This document shows, one piece after another, positions 51,011 through 59,924 of a stretch of 64,000 nucleotides of DNA. Made by a program: the position numbers and the translations under genes. Location of the stretch: contig JBJHDF010000002.1 in assembly GCA_050486405.1 (NCBI GenBank), forward strand, positions 1 to 64,000. The letters run 5' to 3'. Within the stretch, counting starts at the first letter, position 1. The number at the start of each line of letters is the position of its first letter. Source of the stretch: JBJHDF01 sp050486405. Its GTDB lineage: Bacteria > Pseudomonadota > Gammaproteobacteria > Pseudomonadales > Cellvibrionaceae. Below the pieces are notes generated by a model, which saw only the letters and a list, made by a program, of their open reading frames with translations, ran no database searches and was not told the origin of the DNA.

Positions 51011-51318
51011 TTATTTGCCATTGAAAATGATATCGGTTACATATTTCGAGGATGTCGCATTTTCCCTAAAAAATAGGGCTCAAACCGCCTCCCAGGGCAA
51101 AAATTTTGCAAAAAATTTTGATCCTACGTTTTTTGCCTGACAGCGGTGTCAAGCACTCTAATTGTTGTGTCAGGCGCAAGTGTTGTCGCGCAAAAAGTGA
51201 ATTTTGGCCGTTTCAGCAATTTTCTGGCCTAGGGCGTTTGCGCCGGCTTGTTTGCGAAGTCATTTTTGTTGGTGCTAGATTTGGCCCCGGTATTGACCGA
51301 ATACCATTGCCGTTTTCG

Positions 51319-51344
51319 GGCGCCCACGGGCGCCTGTTTTTTTT
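51319..51344 (+). terminator. Orphan intrinsic terminator upstream of pntA
   Basis: GGCGCC and GGCGCC pair around CACG, then TG and eight T residues. It ends no recognised gene on this strand; the nearest upstream plus-strand gene is over 2 kb away. It therefore ends either a small RNA starting in the AT-rich region or a pntA leader. Confidence 0.85.
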
Positions 51345-51524
51345 GCCTGTTGTCTGGTGTCGCCAGTTAGTGCACTGGTGATCTCCAGTTGGGCTGCGGC
51401 GCTTGACACCTTGGCGCGGTGGTCTGAACCCGGATAACCGGATAAGCTGGCCGCTGCCCGGCAAAACCCGGCGCGGCCAATGCAGTGGGTCGGATGGCCC
51501 TGACGTCAATCACTGGGGGTAGTA

Positions 51525-52685
51525 ATGAGAATAGCCATACCGCTGGAGCGGCGCGCTCACGAGCGGCGGGTCGCGGCCACGCCGGACACGGTAAAAAAAT
51601 TTGTCGCCCTGGGGTTCGAGGTCGCGGTGGAGGCCGATGCCGGTCGCGCCAGTCGCATACTCGATGATGCCTACCGGGCGGCGGGTGCGCAAATTGTGAC
51701 CGACGCGGCGGCACTGCTGGGCAATGCGGATCTGGTACTGAAAGTCCAGCGCCCCCTGCTGGTCGGCGAAGGCGGTGTCAATGAACTGGGCATGATGCGC
51801 CGGGGGACGCTGCTGGTGGGTATGCTCGCGCCCTTTGCCGATCCGGAAGCGGTGCAGCAGTACGCCGCCGCCGGCATTGACACCCTGGCGCTGGAGTTGG
51901 TGCCGCGAATCACCAGGGCGCAGGGAATGGATGTGCTCAGTTCCCAGAGCAATCTGGCGGGTTATCGCGCTGTGCTGGAGGCCGCTTATGTGTACGATCG
52001 CGCCATGCCCATGATGATGACCGCCGCCGGCACCGTAGCGCCTGCCCGCGTTATGGTGCTGGGTGCCGGAGTGGCAGGGCTGCAGGCCATCGCCACCGCT
52101 CGACGCCTGGGTGCCATTGTCAGCGCCACCGATGTGCGACCGGCGGCCAGGGAGCAGGTGGAGAGCCTGGGCGGCAAGTTTGTCATGGTGGAGAGTGAGG
52201 AGACGGCGCTGGCGGAAACCGCAGGCGGCTATGCCAGGGAGATGAGCGAAGACTACAAGCGTCGTCAGGCGGAACTGGTAGCCGCAACGCTGAAGAAACA
52301 GGACATCGCCATCTGTACCGCGTTGATTCCCGGCCGCAAGGCGCCCACCCTGATTACCGATGAGATGGTGCACAGTATGCGCCCGGGGTCGGTGATCGTC
52401 GACATGGCAGTGGAGCAGGGGGGTAACTGCACACTGTCCCGGCCCGGCGAAGTGGTGGAAATCAACGGTGTGAGCATCATTGGCCACCTCAATATTCCCA
52501 GCCGGCTGTCCGCCGACACCAGCGCGCTCTATGCCAGGAATCTGCTGAATTTTGTTACACCGATGGTGGATACGGAAACCCCCCGGCTGGCCGTTGACTG
52601 GCAGGACGAAATCTACTCGGCGACAGTGCTGACCCGTGATGGCCAGGTGGTGCACCCGGCGTTCCAGAACAACCCGCAAGCGTGA
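51525..52685 (+). CDS. pntA: NAD(P) transhydrogenase subunit alpha, part 1 (PntAA)
   Basis: A 386-residue soluble NAD(H)-binding domain I of the proton-pumping transhydrogenase. Landmarks: MRIAIPLERRAHERRVAATPDTVKKF at the N terminus, the hydride-transfer loop LSSQSNLAGYRAV, the Rossmann motif VMVLGAGVAGLQAIATARRLGA, and TALIPGRKAPTLIT with the mobile loop. The alpha subunit is split, with the membrane part encoded by the next gene, as in many proteobacteria. Preceded by GGGGG near the ATG. Confidence 0.96.
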   Translation: MRIAIPLERRAHERRVAATPDTVKKFVALGFEVAVEADAGRASRILDDAYRAAGAQIVTDAAALLGNADLVLKVQRPLLVGEGGVNELGMMRRGTLLVGMLAPFADPEAVQQYAAAGIDTLALELVPRITRAQGMDVLSSQSNLAGYRAVLEAAYVYDRAMPMMMTAAGTVAPARVMVLGAGVAGLQAIATARRLGAIVSATDVRPAAREQVESLGGKFVMVESEETALAETAGGYAREMSEDYKRRQAELVAATLKKQDIAICTALIPGRKAPTLITDEMVHSMRPGSVIVDMAVEQGGNCTLSRPGEVVEINGVSIIGHLNIPSRLSADTSALYARNLLNFVTPMVDTETPRLAVDWQDEIYSATVLTRDGQVVHPAFQNNPQA

Positions 52686-52697
52686 TCGGAGGATTTC

Positions 52698-52982
52698 ATG
52701 GCGGATACATTTGTTTCCCAGCTGTCCATTTTCGTGCTGGCCATCTTTGTCGGTTACTACGTGGTCTGGAGCGTTACGCCGGCGCTGCACACGCCGCTGA
52801 TGTCGGTAACCAATGCCATTTCCAGTGTCATTATCGTCGGCGCGCTGATTGCCGCCGGTCCGGCTGATCTCAGTCTGTCCAAGGTGCTGGGCTTTGTCGC
52901 CATGACGCTGGCGGCCGTGAATATCTTCGGCGGCTTTACGGTTACTCAGCGCATGCTCGGCATGTACAAGAAGAAAAAATGA
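52698..52982 (+). CDS. pntAB: NAD(P) transhydrogenase subunit alpha, part 2 (PntAB)
   Basis: A 94-residue membrane subunit with three helices: LSIFVLAIFVGYYVVW, VTPALHTPLMSVTNAISSVIIVGALIAAG and a final helix with AAVNIFGGFTVTQRMLGMYKKKK. HTPLMSVTNAISS is the signature of transhydrogenase domain II. It starts 12 bases after part 1, behind GGAGG, and its stop overlaps an ATG in the next gene. Confidence 0.95.
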   Translation: MADTFVSQLSIFVLAIFVGYYVVWSVTPALHTPLMSVTNAISSVIIVGALIAAGPADLSLSKVLGFVAMTLAAVNIFGGFTVTQRMLGMYKKKK

Positions 52983-52993
52983 CCGGGGGTTCT

Positions 52994-54397
52994 ATGTCGT
53001 CGCTACAAGCAAATCTGACGTCGCTGGCCTATCTGGTAGCGGCGGTACTTTTTATCATGGCGTTGCGCGGGCTCTCCTCGCCGGAGACATCCCGGCGCGG
53101 CAACGTCTGCGGCATGGTGGGCATGGCCATTGCCGTGGGCACCACCGCGCTCAGCCCCGAGGTGCAGTCCTACACCTGGATACTGGTGGCGCTGGTGATT
53201 GGCGCCACCATCGGTGTCACTATCGCCCGGCGCATACCCATGACCGCCATGCCGCAACTGGTGGCGGGCTTTCACAGCCTGGTGGGTATGGCGGCGGTAT
53301 TGGTGGCCGGCGCTGCCTTTACCAACCCCGGCGCCTTCGGCCTGTTGGCACCCGGTGGTGATATCTATATCGCCAGCAGAATCGAAATGGGGCTTGGTGC
53401 GGCCATCGGTGCGATCACGTTTACCGGTTCGGTGGTGGCTTTCACCAAGCTGCAGGGTCTGGTTTCGGGCGCGCCCGTGTCCTTCGCCGGTCAGCACCTG
53501 CTCAACGCGCTGCTGGGCGTCGCCATTATCGGTTTGCTCGCCTATTTTTGCGTGCAGCAGGCGCCCTGGGTGTTTTGGACGCTGGTGGCATTGTCGTTCG
53601 TGATCGGTGTCTTGATCATTATTCCCATTGGCGGTGCCGACATGCCGGTGGTGGTGTCCATGCTCAATTCCTATTCCGGTTGGGCCGCCGCCGGTATTGG
53701 CTTTACCCTGAACAACGGCGCGCTGATTGTCACCGGCGCTCTGGTCGGTTCGTCGGGTGCCATACTGTCCTATATCATGTGCAAGGGCATGAACCGCTCG
53801 TTCATCAGCGTGATACTCGGTGGTTTTGGCGGTGAATCCAGCGCCGGTCCTGCCGGTGCGGATCAGGACAGGCCCATCAAGCAGGGCAGCGCCGAGGACG
53901 CCGCCTTCATCATGAAGAACGCCGGTTCGGTCATCATAGTGCCGGGTTATGGCATGGCGGTGGCGCAGGCCCAGCACGCACTGCGCGAGATGGTGGACGA
54001 ACTCAAGGAAGCCGGTGTCAAGGTCAGCTACGCCATTCACCCGGTGGCCGGTCGCATGCCGGGCCACATGAACGTGCTGCTGGCCGAAGCGAATGTGCCC
54101 TACGACGAAGTGTTCGAACTGGAAGACATCAACAACGAGTTTCAAACCACCGACGTGGCCTTTGTCATCGGTGCCAACGATGTGACCAATCCGTCGGCCA
54201 AAACAGACCCGAGCAGCCCCATTTTCGGCATGCCGGTATTGGATGTGGAAAAAGCCCGAACAGTGCTGTTCGTCAAGCGCAGCATGGCGTCGGGTTATGC
54301 CGGCGTGCAGAACGAATTGTTCTACCGGGACAACACCATGATGTTGTTCGGCGATGCGAAAAAAATGGTAGAGAGCATTATCAAGAATCTTGATTGA
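52994..54397 (+). CDS. pntB: NAD(P) transhydrogenase subunit beta (PntB)
   Basis: A 467-residue subunit: about nine membrane helices (domain II, with QLVAGFHSLVGMAAVLVA and DMPVVVSMLNSYSGWAAAGIGF) and the C-terminal NADP(H)-binding domain III (about 285-467, VIIVPGYGMAVAQAQ, YAIHPVAGRMPGHMNVLLAEA, GANDVTNP). The complex makes NADPH from NADH at the expense of the proton gradient. ATG 52994 is preferred for its GGGGG and family-like start; ATG 52979 also fits. The TRAP genes begin 29 bases later. Confidence 0.95.
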   Translation: MSSLQANLTSLAYLVAAVLFIMALRGLSSPETSRRGNVCGMVGMAIAVGTTALSPEVQSYTWILVALVIGATIGVTIARRIPMTAMPQLVAGFHSLVGMAAVLVAGAAFTNPGAFGLLAPGGDIYIASRIEMGLGAAIGAITFTGSVVAFTKLQGLVSGAPVSFAGQHLLNALLGVAIIGLLAYFCVQQAPWVFWTLVALSFVIGVLIIIPIGGADMPVVVSMLNSYSGWAAAGIGFTLNNGALIVTGALVGSSGAILSYIMCKGMNRSFISVILGGFGGESSAGPAGADQDRPIKQGSAEDAAFIMKNAGSVIIVPGYGMAVAQAQHALREMVDELKEAGVKVSYAIHPVAGRMPGHMNVLLAEANVPYDEVFELEDINNEFQTTDVAFVIGANDVTNPSAKTDPSSPIFGMPVLDVEKARTVLFVKRSMASGYAGVQNELFYRDNTMMLFGDAKKMVESIIKNLD

Positions 54398-54426
54398 TGG
54401 CTGTGGGCGCAAGTGAGATAAGTGTT

Positions 54427-55416
54427 ATGAAACCATGCACACCCGTAAGGGCCTTCGCTGTTCTGACGCTGGCGCTGACTTCCTTGTTGCTCGGCGGTTG
54501 CCAGCGTCTGGATGACACCGTCGTGCTGAAACTGGGCCACGATCTGGATCAGAGCAGTACCGTGCATCGGGCCATGGTGTATATGAGCGAGCGACTGCAG
54601 GAGCTGTCCGATGGCACCATGCGGATTGATGTCTACGCCAGCGGCCAATTGGGCCCGGAGCGGGAATTGATTGAGTTGCTGCAGATTGGCAGCCTGGCCA
54701 TGACCAAGGTGTCCGCCGGTCCCATGGAAAACTTTGTGCCGGAAATGCAAATCTTCAGTATTCCCTATGTATTCCACGATCACGATCACTTCTGGCGCTT
54801 TTTGGAGAGCGATCTTGGCCGTGAACTCCTGGCCTCGGGCGACCATGTACGACTGCGTGGGCTGGGGTATTACGACGCCGGCAGTCGCAGCTTCTATACC
54901 GTGAACCGCCCGGTGCATACCCCGGCTGATCTGGCCGGTCAGCGCATCCGGGTGTTGGAAAGCCAAACCGCCATGCGTATGGTGCGTGAGCTGGGTGGCT
55001 CACCCACGCCCATCTCCTGGGGGGAGCTCTATACAGCGCTGTCCCAGGGCGTGGTCGACGGCGCCGAGAACAATCCGCCGAGTTTTCACCTCTCCCGCCA
55101 CTACGAAGTGGCCAGGTACTACACCCTGGACGAGCACACAGCGATACCCGATGTGGTGTTGATCAGCAGCTATATCTGGAACAACCTCACCGAGCAGCAA
55201 CAACAGTGGCTGCAGCAGGCCATGGATGAATCGGCGGTCTACCAGCGCGCGCTGTGGGCCGAAGCCACCGCAGAGGCGCTGGCCATTGTCGAGGCTGCCG
55301 GCGTTGAGATCATTTACCCGGACAAGACGCTATTCATGGAGCGGGTGCGCCCCATGCACGAAGCCTTTCGCGGCCAGCCGGTCTACGACTTGATACAAAC
55401 CATTCAGGCCATGTAG
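54427..55416 (+). CDS. dctP: TRAP transporter substrate-binding lipoprotein (DctP)
   Basis: A 329-residue binding protein of the DctP family: VVLKLGHDLDQSSTVHRAMVYMSERLQELSDGTM, GQLGPERELIELLQIGSLAMTKVSAGPM, and the carboxylate-binding Arg region RVLESQTAMRMVRELGGSPTPISWGELYTALSQGVVDGAENN. The signal ends in lipobox LLLGGC, so it is a lipoprotein and not free in the periplasm, unusual for Gram-negative TRAP systems. ATG 54427 is chosen to place the signal peptide correctly. Uronate context suggests hexuronate cargo. Confidence 0.9.
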   Translation: MKPCTPVRAFAVLTLALTSLLLGGCQRLDDTVVLKLGHDLDQSSTVHRAMVYMSERLQELSDGTMRIDVYASGQLGPERELIELLQIGSLAMTKVSAGPMENFVPEMQIFSIPYVFHDHDHFWRFLESDLGRELLASGDHVRLRGLGYYDAGSRSFYTVNRPVHTPADLAGQRIRVLESQTAMRMVRELGGSPTPISWGELYTALSQGVVDGAENNPPSFHLSRHYEVARYYTLDEHTAIPDVVLISSYIWNNLTEQQQQWLQQAMDESAVYQRALWAEATAEALAIVEAAGVEIIYPDKTLFMERVRPMHEAFRGQPVYDLIQTIQAM

Positions 55417-55428
55417 TGGAGGTGTAGC

Positions 55429-55914
55429 ATGTTGACGATGCTGGATAAGGCATTGGCCTACTTTCTGATGACCTTGATGGCACTGATGGTAGTGGACGTC
55501 AGTTGGCAGGTGTTTACCCGCTATGTGCTGAACTCCCCCAGCCCATTCACCGAAGAACTGGCCAGATTTCTGCTCATCTGGATAGGCTTGCTGGGTGCGG
55601 CCTACGCCTTTCGCAAAAAGGCGCATCTGGGGCTGGATCTGATGGTGCAGAAGATGCGACCCAGGGCGCGCTTGAAAGCCGAAGTACTGACCAATCTGCT
55701 GTGCTTTGCCTTTGCCGCCAACGTTATGGTTTACGGTGGTGCCCGGTTGGTGCTGTTGATGCTGGAGTTGGGGCAGACGTCGGCGGCACTGCGTGTGCCC
55801 ATGGGTTACGTCTACCTGGTGCTGCCCCTGAGCGGCACCCTGATAGGCGTTTACGCTCTGGATAATGCCCGCCAGTCCATTCGTCAGTTGCGCGAGTTGA
55901 CCGACGCGTCCTGA
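55429..55914 (+). CDS. dctQ: TRAP transporter small membrane subunit (DctQ)
   Basis: A 161-residue four-helix protein. The family pattern is clear: VDVSWQVFTRYVLNSPSPFTEELARFLLIWIGLLGAAYAFRKKAHLGLDLM. GGAGG precedes the ATG. It lies between dctP and dctM with 12- and 24-base gaps. Confidence 0.94.
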   Translation: MLTMLDKALAYFLMTLMALMVVDVSWQVFTRYVLNSPSPFTEELARFLLIWIGLLGAAYAFRKKAHLGLDLMVQKMRPRARLKAEVLTNLLCFAFAANVMVYGGARLVLLMLELGQTSAALRVPMGYVYLVLPLSGTLIGVYALDNARQSIRQLRELTDAS

Positions 55915-55938
55915 ACACAATAACGAGCCGAAAGCCCT

Positions 55939-57240
55939 ATGGAACTGTCGATTCTCATTCTTCTGGTCAGCTTTATCATTCTGCTGGCCCTGCATGTGCC
56001 CATCGCCATCAGTATCGGTATCGCCACCTTGCTGACCATGCTGTTTACCATTGATTTTACCCCGGCCATGATCACCATGGCGCAACGTATGGCGGGTGGG
56101 ATCAACAGTTTTGCGTTGCTCGCCATCCCCTTCTTTATCCTCTCCGGGCTGTTGATGGGGCAGGGTGGCATCGCCCGCCGACTGATCGAATTCGCCAAGG
56201 TATTGTTTGGTATGCTGCCCGGCGGGCTGGCGTTTGTGAATATCATCAGTTGCACGCTGTTTGGCGCCATATCCGGGTCGGCCGTGGCGGCCACTTCCGC
56301 AGTGGGCGGGTTTATGGTGCCGGCCATGAACAAAGAGGGCTACGACAGGAATTTCAACGCAGCGGTCACCGTCACAGCCTCCACCACCGGTCTGCTGATT
56401 CCGCCGAGTAATATTCTGATCATCTACTCCCTGGCCAGCGGTGGTGTATCTATCGCGGCGTTGTTTATCGCCGGCTATTTGCCGGGTCTGCTGGTCACGT
56501 TGAGCCTGATGGCGGTATGCGGAATCTGGGCCAAGCGCGCAGGTTATCCCGTGGGTGAGCGGATCCCGTTCAAAGACGCGGTCAAAAAGACTCTTGATGC
56601 CATGCCCAGTCTGATGTTGGTGGTGATTGTCATCGGCGGGATCGTCGCTGGTGTGTTTACTGCCACCGAAGCCAGCGTAATCGCTGTGCTCTATGCGTTG
56701 TTGCTGGCGGTGTTCATTTACCGGGAAGTAAAGATTTCCGCGTTGCCCCAGATTCTGATCAAGTCGGTGGAAACCACCGCCATCGTCATGCTGCTCATTG
56801 GCACTTCGTCGGCCATGTCCTGGGTGCTGTCCTACGAGAATGTGCCGCAGACCATCAGTAACGCATTGATTGCTCTGAGTGACAATAAAGTCGTCATTCT
56901 GTTGACCATCAATTTTATTCTGCTGGTGGTGGGTATTTTTATGGACATGACCCCGGCGGTACTGATTTTCGCGCCCATCTTCCTGCCGGTGGTGATGGAA
57001 CTGGGTATGTCACCGTTGCACTTCGGTATTATGATCGTACTCAACCTGTGTATCGGCTTGTGTACGCCGCCGGTTGGCTCGGTATTGTTTGTCGGTTGCA
57101 GTATTGCCAAAACCAGTATTGCGCAGATGGTGCGCCCGCTGTTGCCCATGTACGCGGCGATGTTTGTGGTGCTGTTGCTGGTGACCTATGTACCGTGGAT
57201 CAGCGAGGGGCTACCGAGGCTGTTTGGCCTGTATCAGTAG
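55939..57240 (+). CDS. dctM: TRAP transporter large permease subunit (DctM)
   Basis: A 433-residue permease with about 12 helices. Typical motifs: LLAIPFFILSGLLMGQGGIARRLIEFA, GAISGSAVAATSAVGGFMVPAMNKEGYDR, TASTTGLLIPPSNILIIYSLASGGVSIAALFIAGYLPGLL, and GLCTPPVGSVLFVGCSIAKTS. It completes a DctPQM symporter driven by Na+. Cargo is probably a hexuronate or keto-deoxy sugar acid, inferred from kduI, kdgK and the dehydrogenase alongside. It converges with kdgK, with 45 bases between stops. Confidence 0.95.
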   Translation: MELSILILLVSFIILLALHVPIAISIGIATLLTMLFTIDFTPAMITMAQRMAGGINSFALLAIPFFILSGLLMGQGGIARRLIEFAKVLFGMLPGGLAFVNIISCTLFGAISGSAVAATSAVGGFMVPAMNKEGYDRNFNAAVTVTASTTGLLIPPSNILIIYSLASGGVSIAALFIAGYLPGLLVTLSLMAVCGIWAKRAGYPVGERIPFKDAVKKTLDAMPSLMLVVIVIGGIVAGVFTATEASVIAVLYALLLAVFIYREVKISALPQILIKSVETTAIVMLLIGTSSAMSWVLSYENVPQTISNALIALSDNKVVILLTINFILLVVGIFMDMTPAVLIFAPIFLPVVMELGMSPLHFGIMIVLNLCIGLCTPPVGSVLFVGCSIAKTSIAQMVRPLLPMYAAMFVVLLLVTYVPWISEGLPRLFGLYQ

Positions 57241-57285
57241 CGCGTTATCAATCCCCAGGGCGAATTGCTCACGGGGAACGCGACG

Positions 57286-58260
57286 CTACTCAACTACCGA
57301 TGATCGAGGCATGGTTTGCAGTGCGGCGGCAAAAATGGTCTTGTCGATAACGCCGCCGCGGTGCTGAATTACCACGCCAGCGCAGCGAATGCCTTGCGCG
57401 GCGGCGGCGGCGGGATCGGTGCCCTGCAGGCGGGAGGCCAGATAACCGGCATTGAAAGTGTCGCCGGCGCCGGTGGTGTCCACCACCTGGCTGACTGGAG
57501 GCACGGGTACATTGACCTGATGGCCGTCGCTGATGACCACCACGTCCTCGGCGCCGCGCTTCAGGATGAGTTCGGAGATATGCGGGTAGCGTCGCCGGCA
57601 ACCGGCTACGCTGGCGTCGTCCCAGAGCAGTTGTTCGTCGTCGAGCGTGAGCAGGGCGATGTCGCAGTGTTCCATGGCGTCGCGCATGGCGCCCTGAGCG
57701 ATGTTGCGATCGGGCCACAAACGCGGACGATAGTTGCTGTCGAAGGCGACGGTGATGCCCCGATCGCGCAGCGCACGCAGGCTGTTGTACAGATTGGCGC
57801 GCGCGGTCTCGCTGATGATGGCCAGGGTGATACCGCTGAAGTAAACACAATTGCATCGGGTCAATTGTTGCAACAGCTCGCGACTGGCTTCCTCGGAGCT
57901 GAACAGCTCCCGAGCGGGAGCCTCCTTGCGCCAGTAGTAGAACTCCCGCTCGCCGTCCGCGCCGTTGCGGATGGCATAGAGCCCAGGTGTTCGCCCTGCC
58001 AGTTGGCGAATCATGGCGGCGCCGATATTCTCGGTCGCCATGCGCGCCAGAATCTGGTTGCTGTAAGCATCGTCGCCCAGCAGGGTAACGTAGTGGGTGT
58101 TCAATCCCAGCCGCGACATGTACACCGAAGTGTTATAGGTATCGCCAGCATAAGACAGTGCCATCAGCTCGCGCCTTTCTTCCGGTGCCGAAGGAAAGGG
58201 TGCGAGTTCGATCATGACTTCGCCGATGGCGGCTATTGTCTTCCCGGCTGAAGTTTTCAT
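57286..58260 (-). CDS. kdgK: 2-dehydro-3-deoxygluconokinase (KdgK)
   Basis: A 324-residue PfkB-family kinase phosphorylating 2-keto-3-deoxygluconate to KDPG, the last step before KDPG aldolase. Family marks: IAAIGEVMIELAPFP at the start, GDTYNTSVYMSRLG, FDSNYRPRLWPD, and the C-terminal DTTGAGDTFNAGYLASRL with the catalytic Asp. The ATG at 58260 is chosen because the longer frame adds a non-family extension. It is divergent from the dehydrogenase at 58422, about 160 bases apart. Confidence 0.93.
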   Translation of the reverse strand: MKTSAGKTIAAIGEVMIELAPFPSAPEERRELMALSYAGDTYNTSVYMSRLGLNTHYVTLLGDDAYSNQILARMATENIGAAMIRQLAGRTPGLYAIRNGADGEREFYYWRKEAPARELFSSEEASRELLQQLTRCNCVYFSGITLAIISETARANLYNSLRALRDRGITVAFDSNYRPRLWPDRNIAQGAMRDAMEHCDIALLTLDDEQLLWDDASVAGCRRRYPHISELILKRGAEDVVVISDGHQVNVPVPPVSQVVDTTGAGDTFNAGYLASRLQGTDPAAAAAQGIRCAGVVIQHRGGVIDKTIFAAALQTMPRSSVVE

Positions 58261-58421
58261 TGAGAGTGTTTTCCTGTTGAATGACGGGTAGATCGCCAAC
58301 GTTGAAAGCAGATCGCCAAATATAGCACTCAGGTGTATGTCGCGCCAGCGCGACGGTGTTGTCAGCGCTGTCAAGTTTATTAACTCAACAAACTCCTAAA
58401 CCAACCAGCAGTGATGTAACT

Positions 58422-59903
58422 ATGGAACGCTTGAATTCAATAAGTCTGCAACACCTGCCGCGTGACGTGGCGCGGCCTGAATATCTCCGGGATGAAATCA
58501 GGCCCGGAATCGTGCATCTGGGTATTGGCGCCTTTCACCGGGCGCATCAGGCATACTATACCGAAGCCGTGTTGAATCGTTTTGGCGGCGATTGGGCCAT
58601 TGTTGGCTGCAGCCTGCGTTCCGCATCCGTGCAGGAGCAGTTGGCGCCCCAGGATGGACTCTACACCCTGGTGGAGCGTTCAGGCGAGGGAGAAAAACTG
58701 CAGGTGATAGGCGCGGTATCCAGCGTGTTGGTAGGGCCGGATCATCCGGCCGAGTTGGTGCAGCTTATGGCCGATCCGCAAATTCGCATCGTTTCCATGA
58801 CGATCACGGAAAAGGGCTATTGTCATGATCCGGCCAGCGGCAATCTGAACCGGAATCATCCCGATATCCAAAAGGATTTCGTGAATTTGTCGAGTCCAGT
58901 CACCGCCATTGGCTATCTGGTTGCGTCGCTGCGGATTCGTCAGCGCACTGGTGCGCCGGGTGTGACTTTGCTCAGTTGCGACAATCTGCCGGACAACGGT
59001 CGTGTTCTGCAAAAAGTGGTGCGCCAGTTTGCCGAGCAGGTGTCGCCCGAGTTGCTGACCTGGATAGACGCCAATGTCACTTTTCCCTGCACCATGATTG
59101 ACCGCATAGTGCCGGCAACCACCGAACAGGATCGCGAGGATGTGGCGCGGCGTCTTGGCGTGCGTGACGAAGGCGTGGTGGTGGCCGAGCCTTTTACCCA
59201 GTGGGTGATCGAAGACCACTTTGCCAATGGTCGTCCGGTCTGGGACAAGGTGGGCGCACAGTTGGTTGACGATGTGCGCATCTACGAAAAAATCAAACTC
59301 CGTCTGCTCAACGGCGCCCATTCCACGCTGGCCTACACCGGCTATCTGGCCGGCTTTGAAACCATCAGTGAAGTGATGGCGGAACCGGCTTTTGTCAATA
59401 TGATCACCGTCTATATGGAACGCGAAGCGGGAGAAACCATCGTCGCGCCCGAGGATTTTGATCTGGATCGCTACCGCGAACAATTGTGCGATCGCTTCCG
59501 CAACGCCGCGCTCAGGCACCGCACCTGGCAGATTGCCATGGACGGTTCCCAGAAGCTGCCCCAGCGCTTGCTGGAAACCCTGCGCGAGCAGCTTGCCGGT
59601 CAGGGCCATATCGACATCATCTGTCTGGCGGTGGCGGCGTGGATTCGTTATGTGTCCGGTGTGGATGAAAAGGGTGATCCCATTGAGGTGTCGGACCCAT
59701 TGGCGCCACAACTGCGCGAACTGTGCGACGCCAATGTCGGTAACCCGGAGGCTATGGTGCGGGCCGTGGTGGGAGTGGAAGCGGTATTTGGCAGTGATCT
59801 GCCGCGAGAGGACGCATTTATTGCCGCCACCACACGCTGGCTTGCTCGTTTTCTCGATTCTGGTGTCCGGCAGAGTATTCAGGCCAGTTTTTCCGCGCTT
59901 TGA
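58422..59903 (+). CDS. uxuB: Fructuronate reductase / mannitol dehydrogenase family (UxuB-like)
   Basis: A 493-residue long-chain dehydrogenase of the polyol-specific family. IVHLGIGAFHRAHQAYYTEAVL is the NAD-binding start, TITEKGYC and LLSCDNLPDNGRVL follow, and the catalytic K-x5-N-x2-H motif is in KIKLRLLNGAHS. It would interconvert D-fructuronate and D-mannonate; mannitol 2-dehydrogenase is the alternative. The uronate neighbourhood favours UxuB. No uxuA or uxaC is in view. Confidence 0.85.
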   Translation: MERLNSISLQHLPRDVARPEYLRDEIRPGIVHLGIGAFHRAHQAYYTEAVLNRFGGDWAIVGCSLRSASVQEQLAPQDGLYTLVERSGEGEKLQVIGAVSSVLVGPDHPAELVQLMADPQIRIVSMTITEKGYCHDPASGNLNRNHPDIQKDFVNLSSPVTAIGYLVASLRIRQRTGAPGVTLLSCDNLPDNGRVLQKVVRQFAEQVSPELLTWIDANVTFPCTMIDRIVPATTEQDREDVARRLGVRDEGVVVAEPFTQWVIEDHFANGRPVWDKVGAQLVDDVRIYEKIKLRLLNGAHSTLAYTGYLAGFETISEVMAEPAFVNMITVYMEREAGETIVAPEDFDLDRYREQLCDRFRNAALRHRTWQIAMDGSQKLPQRLLETLREQLAGQGHIDIICLAVAAWIRYVSGVDEKGDPIEVSDPLAPQLRELCDANVGNPEAMVRAVVGVEAVFGSDLPREDAFIAATTRWLARFLDSGVRQSIQASFSAL

Positions 59904-59924
59904 TGAGGCTGCTGCGCCGGCCCG

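Larger units (their letters stand above)
50462..51524. other. Long intergenic control region, kduI to pntA
   Basis: About 1060 bases between divergent genes. It holds, from the kduI side, a run of hairpins (50641-50770), a strongly AT-rich stretch (about 50920-51120) with LacI-type palindromes, a short CCCTA/TAGGG hairpin (51064-51078), and an intrinsic terminator (51319-51344). I found no supported protein gene; the frame at 51106-51381 crosses the terminator. Confidence 0.75.

Noticed and set aside
51106..51381. A 91-residue Cys-rich frame upstream of pntA
   Set aside because: It runs through an intrinsic terminator (51319-51344), has no ribosome site and no recognisable domain.
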